Shown here in pieces: positions 8,211-14,749 of a DNA stretch of 64,000 bases. The notes below the pieces were generated by a model, which had not been told where the DNA came from, made no database searches, and worked only from the letters and a program-made list of their open reading frames with translations. Within the stretch, counting starts at the first letter, position 1; the number at the start of each line of letters is the position of its first letter. A program made the position numbers and the translations under genes. Source of the DNA: a bacterium (GTDB taxonomy: Bacteria; Cyanobacteriota; Sericytochromatia; S15B-MN24; UBA4093); contig JAGIBK010000002.1 in NCBI GenBank assembly GCA_017744355.1, forward strand, positions 355,001 to 419,000. Reading direction: 5' to 3'.

Positions 8211-9113
8211 TTGCAACCAGGTTTGCGGCCTGATAGTGCCCTCTTATCGCCGACGCCGCCTCGCGTGGCGCCCTGGACGCTCGGCTCCCGCACCTTCGCG
8301 TGGGGCGAGCGCACCTACGTCATGGGCATCCTCAACGTGACGCCCGACTCCTTCTCCGACGGCGGCACGCACGGCACCGTGGAAGCGGCCCTTTCTCACG
8401 CGCGGCGCATGCTCGCAGAAGGGGCCGATTTCATCGACGTGGGCGGCGAGTCCACGCGGCCCGGGGCCGTGCCGGTCTCGGTCGAAGACGAGTGCGCACG
8501 GGTCGTGCCCGTGATCCGCGCCCTGGCCGCCGAGACCGACGCGGCGCTCTCGATCGACACCTTCAAGCCCGAGGTCGCGCTGGCCGCCCTCGAGGCGGGG
8601 GCGCATCTGGTCAACGACATCTCGGGGCTCGAACAGCCCGCCATGCGCCGCGCGATTGCGCGCCACAAGGCTGCCGCCGTCGCCATGCACATGCAGGGCA
8701 CGCCCCAGACCATGCAGCAGGCGCCTCATTACGACGACGTGGTGCGCGAGGTGCGCGCCTATCTCGAAGACAAGCTCGTCGAGGCAAAGGCCGAGGGCCT
8801 GGACCGGGTCGCCCTCGATCCTGGGATCGGCTTCGGCAAGACCCTGGAACACAACCTCGCCCTCCTGCGGCACCTGGCGGTGTTCAAGGAGCTTGGGGCC
8901 CCCGTGCTGCTCGGGACCTCGCGCAAGGGGTTCATCGGGCAGCTGTTGGATTTGCCCGTGGACCAGCGGGTCGAAGGCACCATGGCCACCGTGGCGCTCG
9001 CCGTTCGGGACGGGGTGGACATCGTCCGCGTCCACGACGTGCGCGAGGCCGTGCGGACCGTGACGATCGCCGACGCCGTGGTGCGGGGCTCGAAGGGGGG
9101 CACGCTTGGATAA
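8211..9113 (+). CDS. folP: dihydropteroate synthase
   Basis: A 300-residue TIM-barrel enzyme joining pterin pyrophosphate and p-aminobenzoate in folate synthesis, the sulfonamide target. Signatures: GILNVTPDSFSDGG, IDVGGESTRPGA, LVNDISG, DPGIGFGKT, LLGTSRKGFIG and the C-terminal RVHDV. The TTG at 8211 is chosen because GAGGA ends 5 bases before it. That gives a roughly 30-residue N-terminal extension before the barrel, and a start nearer VAPWTLG cannot be excluded. The stop overlaps the folB start. Confidence 0.96.
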   Translation: MQPGLRPDSALLSPTPPRVAPWTLGSRTFAWGERTYVMGILNVTPDSFSDGGTHGTVEAALSHARRMLAEGADFIDVGGESTRPGAVPVSVEDECARVVPVIRALAAETDAALSIDTFKPEVALAALEAGAHLVNDISGLEQPAMRRAIARHKAAAVAMHMQGTPQTMQQAPHYDDVVREVRAYLEDKLVEAKAEGLDRVALDPGIGFGKTLEHNLALLRHLAVFKELGAPVLLGTSRKGFIGQLLDLPVDQRVEGTMATVALAVRDGVDIVRVHDVREAVRTVTIADAVVRGSKGGTLG

Positions 9114-9465
9114 GGTCCGAGTCAAGGGCATCGAGGCCTACGGGTATCACGGCGTCTACGCCGAGGAGCGGACCCTGGGCCAGACGCTCGTCGTCGATGT
9201 AGAGGTCGGCTGCGATCTGCGCGAAGCCGGCCTCTCCGACGACATCCACGACAGCATCAGCTACGTGGATCTGGTGAAGATGGTCAAGGAGGTCGTCTCC
9301 GAGACCCAGTTTCAACTGCTCGAGGCGATCGCCGAAACGATCGCCGCGCGGGTGCTGGATGTGCCCCGCGCCCAGAACGTCGTCGTGCGGGTTGAGAAGC
9401 CCCGCGCGCCGATTCCCCATCTGACGGGGACGGTTTCGATCGAAATCGTGCGACAGAAAGGATAA
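9106..9465 (+). CDS. folB: dihydroneopterin aldolase
   Basis: A 119-residue enzyme converting dihydroneopterin to 6-hydroxymethyl-dihydropterin. Features include the opening KVRVKGIEAYGYHGVYAEER with the YHG active-site segment, SYVDLVKMVKEVV, the glutamate in QFQLLEAIAETIA, and VVVRVEKPRAPI near the end. The TTG start lies inside the folP end (8-base overlap), indicating coupled translation. Folate operon order is folP-folB-folK. Confidence 0.95.
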   Translation: MDKVRVKGIEAYGYHGVYAEERTLGQTLVVDVEVGCDLREAGLSDDIHDSISYVDLVKMVKEVVSETQFQLLEAIAETIAARVLDVPRAQNVVVRVEKPRAPIPHLTGTVSIEIVRQKG

Positions 9466-9469
9466 CGAC

Positions 9470-9967
9470 ATGGCCACGGTCTACCTCGGACTCGGATCCA
9501 ACGTCGGCGATCGCGCCGACTACGTCAAACGAGCGATCGAGCTCCTCGAGAAGCACCCGCTGATCGAGGTGACGAAAGTTTCTTCCATGTACGAGACCGA
9601 GCCGCTGGAGTATCCGGATCAGCAGTGGTTCGTCAACGCGGTCGCCGAGATCCAGACCGCGCTGCGCCCCATGCCCCTGCTGGACGCCCTCCAGGGCATC
9701 GAGAAGCAGCTCCAGCGCCAGCGCATCATGCGTTGGGGGCCGCGCACCATCGACCTGGACATCCTGCTGTACGGCGATGAGCTGCTGGCCGAGCCGCGGC
9801 TGCAGATTCCGCACATCCGCATGCACGATCGGGCTTTCGTCCTGGTCCCCCTCGCCGAGATCGCCCCGGATGCCGTTCACCCGATCCTGGGCGTGAGCGT
9901 CGCCGAGCTGGCCGAGGGCGTGGATCGCAAGACCGAAGTCCGCGAGCTGGAGCTCCAGCAGCAGTAA
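9470..9967 (+). CDS. folK: HPPK (hydroxymethyl-dihydropterin pyrophosphokinase)
   Basis: A 165-residue kinase transferring pyrophosphate from ATP to 6-hydroxymethyl-dihydropterin. Signatures are VYLGLGSNVGDR at the N-terminus, the substrate-binding WGPRTIDLDILLYG, and IPHIRMHDRAFVLVPLAEIAPD. Typical length. ATG 4 bases after folB. A strong bidirectional hairpin follows, so this is the operon end. Confidence 0.97.
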   Translation: MATVYLGLGSNVGDRADYVKRAIELLEKHPLIEVTKVSSMYETEPLEYPDQQWFVNAVAEIQTALRPMPLLDALQGIEKQLQRQRIMRWGPRTIDLDILLYGDELLAEPRLQIPHIRMHDRAFVLVPLAEIAPDAVHPILGVSVAELAEGVDRKTEVRELELQQQ

Positions 9968-9980
9968 CCCCATCCACACA

Positions 9981-10016
9981 CCAAAGGTCCCGGTGAAGGC
10001 TCACCGGGACCTTTGG
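9981..10016. terminator. bidirectional terminator between folK and response regulator
   Basis: Perfect 16-bp stem (9981-9996 with 10001-10016) with a 4-base loop, between two convergent genes. It lacks a long T-run, but CTTT/AAAG flanks occur within the stem ends. Confidence 0.85.
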
Positions 10017-10031
10017 CATGCAGGGCTGAAA

Positions 10032-10418
10032 TCAAGCGAGTGCTTGGTGTTGAACGTCGGGCAGGAAGGTCTTGACGGTCTCGAGCAGCTCGCGGCGGTT
10101 GAAAGGCTTGGATAGGTAGCCGTCGCACCCGGCCTGGAGTGCCTCGCGGCGATCGCTCTCGAAGGCGAGGGCGGTCAAGGCCACGACGGGGATCTTGGCG
10201 CCATGCGGATGCTCCTTGATGCGCTGGGTGGCTTCGTGGCCGTTCATGATCGGCATCAGGATGTCCATCAGGATGAGGTCCGGCCGTTCGTGCAGGGCTA
10301 CCTCGACGGCATGCAGGCCGTTCTCCGCGAAATACAAGGAATAACCGTAGGACATGAGCATGAGTTCGACGATCTTGCGCGAGTTCGGATCGTCATCGAC
10401 CACAAGAATGCGCTTCAT
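10032..10418 (-). CDS. stand-alone response regulator receiver
   Basis: A 128-residue single-domain CheY/DivK-type receiver without output domain. The acidic pocket (DDD near residue 9), phospho-acceptor Asp in LILMDILMP, conserved Thr in ALTA and Lys in YLSKPF are all present. It probably relays phosphate between kinases or binds a partner protein. Its cognate kinase is not adjacent; the only histidine kinase in the window is at 23456. A consensus promoter lies about 95 bases upstream and RBS AAAGGGA precedes the ATG. Confidence 0.93.
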   Translation of the reverse strand: MKRILVVDDDPNSRKIVELMLMSYGYSLYFAENGLHAVEVALHERPDLILMDILMPIMNGHEATQRIKEHPHGAKIPVVALTALAFESDRREALQAGCDGYLSKPFNRRELLETVKTFLPDVQHQALA

Positions 10419-10755
10419 GGCCCAGTCCCTTTCTCCATGCGTAGGCGACGTCGGGCGCCTCGCCAGCGGGTCGGATCCTTGGGTGCAATACCCCTGCCTG
10501 ACCCTTTCAGGAAAATCATAAGAATTATGAATAATCTTGTCAATGACTTCGCAAACTTTTGTGCAGATCGGTCTTGACGCACCGTGTTGACTTGATGTCT
10601 GCGACCCATAACAACAAGGATCCAGGTCGCGCTGTCATCCTCGTGGCGGGGCAAACGTCAACAACGGCCGGGCTTCTACTTAAATACCCGGCCGTATACA
10701 AAAGTTAACAAACTAGCGAGCGTTATTGTGAAGCTTCGTGATCTGGGTCACATGC
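10419..10755. other. non-coding stretch between fmt and response regulator
   Basis: About 340 bases without a credible gene. It holds the receiver promoter (10515-10543) and a 9-bp perfect inverted repeat (10664-10672 with 10687-10695, 14-base loop). The repeat sits about 60 bases past the fmt stop and may end or stabilise the fmt transcript. Confidence 0.7.
10515..10543 (-). promoter_or_regulatory. near-consensus sigma-70 promoter for response regulator
   Basis: Minus strand: TTGACA (10538-10543), exactly 17 bases, TATGAT (10515-10520), with an AT-rich spacer. It is the strongest housekeeping-type promoter in the window. Confidence 0.9.
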
Positions 10756-11715
10756 TCAGGTGTCGAGAGAGCCCTCGAAGCGGCTGCCGACCGCGATCGC
10801 CCGCCAACCGCGAGCGGCTTCCTCGGAGCTCTGCGCCTTCTTGTTGGGAAGCTGGACCTGCTCGATGCGCAGGACCCCCGAGCCGCAGGCGATCTCCCAG
10901 CCGGCGGGCCCCATGGCGAGGACCGTCCCCGGCAGGCTGCCTTCCGGGTCGCGCGGGCTCAGGCTGGCCTTCAAGATCTTCACGGTCTCGTCGCCGAGCT
11001 TGGTGGTGGTGCCGGGCCAGGGGTGCAATGCCCGGATCCGCTGGTGCAAGGCCTGTGCCCCTTGACGCCAGTCGAGCTCGGCCATGGCCTTGGTGAGCAT
11101 GGGGGCGTAGGTCGCGAGAGCGTCGTCTTGCGGGGTGGGCTTCAGGGTGCCCTCGAACCACGGGCCGAGGGTATCGACGAGGGTTTGGGCGCCGATCTCG
11201 GAGAGGCGCTGCGAGAGGGCGTCGGCCGTCTCATCGGCGCCGATCGGGGTGCGCGCCTCCATGAGCATGGGGCCGGTGTCCAGGCCCTTCTCCATCTGCA
11301 TGGTGGCGACCCCGGTTTCGGCGTCACCGTGCAGGATGGACCACTGGATCGGAGCGGCGCCGCGATAGCGGGGCAAGAGCGAGGCGTGGACGTTGATGCA
11401 GCCGAAGGGCGGCAGGTTCAGGATCGACTCCGGCAGGATCTGGCCGTAGGCGACGACCACGATGAGGTCGGGGGCGATGGCCTGGAGCGTCGCGAGGGCC
11501 TCCTCGTTGCCGCGCAGGCGCTGCGGCTGGTGGACCGGGATCCCGGCTTCGAGGGCCGCTTCTTTGACCGGGGGCATGGCGATCTGCTTGCCGCGCCCCA
11601 CGGGCCGGTCGGGCTGGGTGAAGACGGCCTTGACGTCGTAGCCGGCCGCGAGGAGGGCCTTGAGCGAGGGGACGGCGAAGGCAGGGGTGCCCATGAAGAC
11701 GATGGACTTGGACAA
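10756..11715 (-). CDS. fmt: methionyl-tRNA formyltransferase
   Basis: A 319-residue enzyme that formylates initiator Met-tRNA using 10-formyl-tetrahydrofolate. The N-terminal Rossmann-type domain begins SIVFMGTPAFAVPSL; the folate site reads NVHASLLPRYRGAAPI with the catalytic Asn-His, followed by MEKGLDTGPML. The C-terminal OB-like tRNA-binding domain ends in AVGSRFEGSLDT. Full length. The partner genes def and priA, often adjacent, are absent. RBS AGGAGGC upstream. Confidence 0.97.
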   Translation of the reverse strand: MSKSIVFMGTPAFAVPSLKALLAAGYDVKAVFTQPDRPVGRGKQIAMPPVKEAALEAGIPVHQPQRLRGNEEALATLQAIAPDLIVVVAYGQILPESILNLPPFGCINVHASLLPRYRGAAPIQWSILHGDAETGVATMQMEKGLDTGPMLMEARTPIGADETADALSQRLSEIGAQTLVDTLGPWFEGTLKPTPQDDALATYAPMLTKAMAELDWRQGAQALHQRIRALHPWPGTTTKLGDETVKILKASLSPRDPEGSLPGTVLAMGPAGWEIACGSGVLRIEQVQLPNKKAQSSEEAARGWRAIAVGSRFEGSLDT

Positions 11716-11793
11716 GGGGGCCTCCTGTGAAAGGGCATGAAAGGGGAAAGGCCTCCCGTCGAAGACGGAAGGCCGAAAAGTTGTGGGTTCGAC

Positions 11794-11991
11794 CTACTTG
11801 CGAGAAGAGATGCCTTTGAGTAGCGAGCGCACCTTGTTGAGGGGGCCGGGGTCCGCGGCGTCGCTGGGTTCCGGCTCGCTGGCGTGTGCCTTGGATTCCT
11901 GGAAGCGACGGTCCAGGATGTCGTCGACCTTCTGGGAGAGGTCTGCGGTGGGGCTCTTGACGAAGGCTTCGCGGCTGTAAGTCGTTTTCAT
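11794..11991 (-). CDS. small hypothetical protein, 65 aa
   Basis: A 65-residue polar protein with a helical N-terminal half (KVDDILDRRFQES) and a Ser/Pro/Ala linker, ending in a basic segment. No signal peptide or TM. It starts 3 bases after the stop of the upstream 49-residue gene and probably depends on coupled translation, as its own RBS is weak. The pair has a sigma-28-like promoter upstream. No family recognised. Confidence 0.7.
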   Translation of the reverse strand: MKTTYSREAFVKSPTADLSQKVDDILDRRFQESKAHASEPEPSDAADPGPLNKVRSLLKGISSRK

Positions 11992-11994
11992 TGG

Positions 11995-12144
11995 TTACAC
12001 CGTCATTTCGACTTGTAAGGCGTGGGTCTCCTCGACGGCGATCTCAACGTGGCGCTTGTACGCAACGAGAAGGCCCTTGCGCTGGGCGTCGGATTCGCCT
12101 TCGATGGCGGTTTCGAGGTGCTGGACGTAATTCGTCAGGCTCAT
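11995..12144 (-). CDS. small hypothetical protein, 49 aa
   Basis: A 49-residue ORF opening MSLTNYVQHLETAIEGES and ending EMTV; mostly helical and acidic, with no signal peptide. It is supported by a good RBS (AGAGGAA, spacing about 6), a stop 3 bases before the next small gene, and codon use like the neighbours. Very short ORFs are easy to overcall; the RBS, coupling and promoter together make this one credible. Function unknown. Confidence 0.7.
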   Translation of the reverse strand: MSLTNYVQHLETAIEGESDAQRKGLLVAYKRHVEIAVEETHALQVEMTV

Positions 12145-12189
12145 TGGAATTCCTCTCGGGCAAGAAACGATTGATTCCCTTCGGGGAGT

Positions 12190-12216
12190 CTATCGCCGCT
12201 GCTTTTCGGGGACTTG
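12190..12216 (-). promoter_or_regulatory. sigma-28-like promoter of small-protein pair
   Basis: Minus strand: CAAGT (12212-12216), 14 bases, GGCGATAG (12190-12197). It resembles the motif before the genes at 47147, 48288 and 58213, with the spacer one base longer. About 45 bases before the ATG at 12144. Confidence 0.5.
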
Positions 12217-12265
12217 CCTGATTTTCACATTAGTTAAAACAAGCGGCGATGCGCCCCGGCGTGAC

Positions 12266-12799
12266 TTAGCCGAATCGGCGCTTGTAGCCACGGGCGTAGC
12301 CCACGTAGGCTTCGGCGGTCATCTCGATGCCCTTGCGCTGGTTGGGGCTGATCTCCTTGATCACCTTGGCCGGCACGCCGACCACCAGCGAGTTGGGGGG
12401 CACGACCATGTTCTCGGGCACGACGCACCCGGCGCCCACGATCGAACCCTTGCCGATGACCGCCCCGTTGAGCACGGTGGCGCGCATGGCGATGAGGCAG
12501 TCCTCTTCGATGGTCGCCCCGTGCACGATGGCGCCGTGGCCGAGGCTCACGCGATCGCCGATGGTGCACGGGTGCTTGGCCCCCACATGGAGGATGCAGC
12601 CGTCCTGGACGTTGGCGCCCTTGCCGATGCGGATGGGGGCGATGTCGCCGCGGATGACGCAGCCGAACCAGACGCTCGCGTCTTCCTCGAGGGTGACGTC
12701 GCCCACCACGATCGCGTTGGGCGCGATCCAGGCGGAATCGGCGATCTTGAGGTCGTCGACGAGCTGGAAGTTGCGGGAAATCTCGAGGTCTTCAGTCAT
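12266..12799 (-). CDS. gamma-class carbonic anhydrase-like protein
   Basis: A 177-residue left-handed beta-helix protein built of hexapeptide repeats, of the YrdA/CaiE/gamma-carbonic anhydrase group. The three metal-ligand histidines are visible: His71 (LHVG), His88 (GHG) and His93 (VHG). The family forms trimers with zinc or iron between subunits. Some members hydrate CO2, others have unknown or acyltransferase-related roles, so activity is not assured. It starts 10 bases after the upstream lipoprotein gene with no clear RBS, suggesting coupled translation. Confidence 0.9.
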   Translation of the reverse strand: MTEDLEISRNFQLVDDLKIADSAWIAPNAIVVGDVTLEEDASVWFGCVIRGDIAPIRIGKGANVQDGCILHVGAKHPCTIGDRVSLGHGAIVHGATIEEDCLIAMRATVLNGAVIGKGSIVGAGCVVPENMVVPPNSLVVGVPAKVIKEISPNQRKGIEMTAEAYVGYARGYKRRFG

Positions 12800-12809
12800 G
12801 CGACTGATT

Positions 12810-13517
12810 CTACAACTCGAACAGGTCGTTGGAAAGGGGCGGATTGACCGTCAAGCTGGGCACCTGCGCGCGGAACACCACTTCGCTGCCCTCGAAACCC
12901 TCGACCTGACTGGGCATGTGGCTCTGCTTGTCCACCGCGATCCGCACCTTGGCGAGATCGGGCAGGAGGCTCTTCGATCCCGTGATCTCGATCAGGTCCG
13001 CCGCGCGGCCGTTGATGGTCGCAGGGCCCGCATGGCGCAGGGTGGCGCTGGGATCGAGCAGGCCGCCCACCAGGGCGACGAGATCCGTCTGGTCGATGCG
13101 GTAGCCGCGCAGCGAGAGCACCTGGGGATCGTCGTAGGGGAGGGTCTTCTTGATGAAGCCGACCTTGACCGTGATCTTGCGATCGCCCAGATACACCATC
13201 TTGGCGCCGCGCTTGAGCATGGTGTCGGCCTCGGTCACGTTGGCGCGAAGCTTGCCCGGGCGGCTCCAGTAGAACTCGGCCTTGCTCTTGGTCTGCTCGC
13301 TGCCCTTCTGCTCCCAGAAGGCGACGACGCCCGAGACGGTGTTGAGCCCCGTCCAGGTGCGCTTGACCTCGGTGACGACCGCGTCGGCCTGGGTGTCGGA
13401 CTTGGCCTGCAAGCGCGTCTGGGTGCCGCGGTCGAGGCTAGGGACGATGCCGCAGCCGGCGGCGAAGGTGGCGGCGGTCAGGGTCGCGATGGCGAGCAGG
13501 CGATGGAGCGGGCGCAT
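12810..13517 (-). CDS. LolA-like lipoprotein
   Basis: A 235-residue exported lipoprotein (lipobox FAAGC, Cys22) whose mature part looks like the LolA/LolB/DUF4292 half-barrel. It has strand-rich segments (SGVVAFWEQKGSEQTKSKAEF, YLGDRKITVKVG), a hydrophobic helix and a late RIAVDKQSHMPSQVEGF. The family carries lipoproteins or lipids across the periplasm. A strong SD (AAGGAGG) precedes the ATG. It is co-transcribed with the gamma-carbonic-anhydrase gene, which is not an obvious functional pair. Specific role uncertain. Confidence 0.75.
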   Translation of the reverse strand: MRPLHRLLAIATLTAATFAAGCGIVPSLDRGTQTRLQAKSDTQADAVVTEVKRTWTGLNTVSGVVAFWEQKGSEQTKSKAEFYWSRPGKLRANVTEADTMLKRGAKMVYLGDRKITVKVGFIKKTLPYDDPQVLSLRGYRIDQTDLVALVGGLLDPSATLRHAGPATINGRAADLIEITGSKSLLPDLAKVRIAVDKQSHMPSQVEGFEGSEVVFRAQVPSLTVNPPLSNDLFEL

Positions 13518-13664
13518 ATGACCTCCTTCGAGTGAAACGTTTGCGAACTTGATCTTAATAGATACTTAATCATTCGTAAATCTAATGCCCCTCGCCTTGG
13601 GCGGGATGAATCGCGCCCGGCGGGTATAACCTGGCGAGTAGCGCTACGCAGGAAGGAGCACGCT

Positions 13665-14600
13665 TTGGGGGGACGTCCCGAATTCACGCAGCAGGCCATG
13701 CCGAAGACCCCCTTGCCTGGTCTTGCCTGGGAGGCGCTGGCCCCGCTGGGGGTCAAGTCCCTCTACGAGCCCTTCGCGGGCCTGGGCGCCAACCTCTATG
13801 CCTTCAAGCGTAACGGCATCCGGGTGATCGGCAGCGAGTTGCTCGAGAGCACCGTGAGCGCGAGCCGCGCCGTGAGCGCGAACAATGCCACGCGCCTGAG
13901 CCCGGAGGCGATCGCGCGCTTCACGGCCCCTCCCACCATCACGCTCGCCGACTATCCGCGGTTCGCGCCCTGGGTCGAGCGCCACTTCTTCGACGAGAAG
14001 CAGGCCGCTCACCTGGGCTACTGGCGCGAGCAGCTGGAGACGCTCTCGGGTTACGAGCGCGACCTGGCCTTGATGGCGGTGGCCTGGATGATCGATAACT
14101 GGATCAAGAGCCTGGAGCAGCCCGGGGTACCACCCGCGGGCGTCAACGCCATGGGGCTTTACCTGAGGCGTGCCAACCAGTGGGTGTGGAACAACGGCGT
14201 CCAGAACGACGTGCGCTGCGGAGCGCCCGCCGAGGTCGCGCAGACCGTCCAGGCGGATGCCTGCTACCTTTACCTGGAGCCGCCCCTGGTGGCCATCGAC
14301 CTGCGCTCGTGGCTGCTCGAGGCCTGGTACCAGGGAGAGCCCGAGGCCGACCTCAGCGCCTTCTACCGCGACAACCCCTTCTACGCACCGGCCGACGAGT
14401 ACCGCGAAGGGGTCGAGGCCCTCTTTACGAGCCTCCAGCACATCCCCATCTGGGCGATTCAGTACCGCACCGAGGAGCTGGATGCCCTGTGGGGCGATCA
14501 GCCGAGCTGGCTTGCAGGCCGCGAGCTGGTTGCCCAGCAGCACCTGGGCATGGGGGCGGGCGCCGAGGGCGAGATGCTGTTCGTGGCGGTCAAGGCTTAA
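13665..14600 (+). CDS. D12-class adenine methyltransferase-like protein, altered motif
   Basis: A 311-residue protein. Residues about 30-60 (SLYEPFAGLGANLYAFKRNG) resemble the AdoMet-binding motif I of Dam-type D12 N6-adenine methyltransferases. The later region reads YLYLEPPL where the family has the catalytic DPPY; Asp and Tyr are replaced by Glu and Leu. It may be an inactive or repurposed relative, or a different Rossmann methyltransferase. Start is TTG at 13665 with GGAAGGAG six bases upstream. No restriction partner lies nearby. Function unproven. Confidence 0.7.
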   Translation: MGGRPEFTQQAMPKTPLPGLAWEALAPLGVKSLYEPFAGLGANLYAFKRNGIRVIGSELLESTVSASRAVSANNATRLSPEAIARFTAPPTITLADYPRFAPWVERHFFDEKQAAHLGYWREQLETLSGYERDLALMAVAWMIDNWIKSLEQPGVPPAGVNAMGLYLRRANQWVWNNGVQNDVRCGAPAEVAQTVQADACYLYLEPPLVAIDLRSWLLEAWYQGEPEADLSAFYRDNPFYAPADEYREGVEALFTSLQHIPIWAIQYRTEELDALWGDQPSWLAGRELVAQQHLGMGAGAEGEMLFVAVKA

Positions 14601-14669
14601 GTTCAGGTTCAATTCAGGTAAAGCGCGCCCTATATCATTAATTGTCCATTAAAAATCGAAAGAACGCGT

Positions 14670-14695
14670 TAAGGGGCCTCCATAACCTTCGATAG
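14670..14695 (+). promoter_or_regulatory. sigma-28-like promoter of metallopeptidase gene
   Basis: TAAGG (14670-14674), 13 bases, TTCGATAG (14688-14695). Same spacing as the motif before 47147 and 48288, with one mismatch in the -35-like part. About 55 bases before the ATG at 14750. Confidence 0.5.
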
Positions 14696-14749
14696 TAAGC
14701 CGGCCGGGCAGGGCATAATGCCCTTACGGCACGAGGATTGGAGGTCATC

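Noticed and set aside
11794-12144. Toxin-antitoxin pair
   Set aside because: Neither protein shows a known toxin fold, DNA-binding motif or typical TA size order; left as unknown small proteins.
14738-14749. TTG at 14738 as start of the metallopeptidase
   Set aside because: It overlaps the Shine-Dalgarno GGAGG that serves the ATG at 14750.
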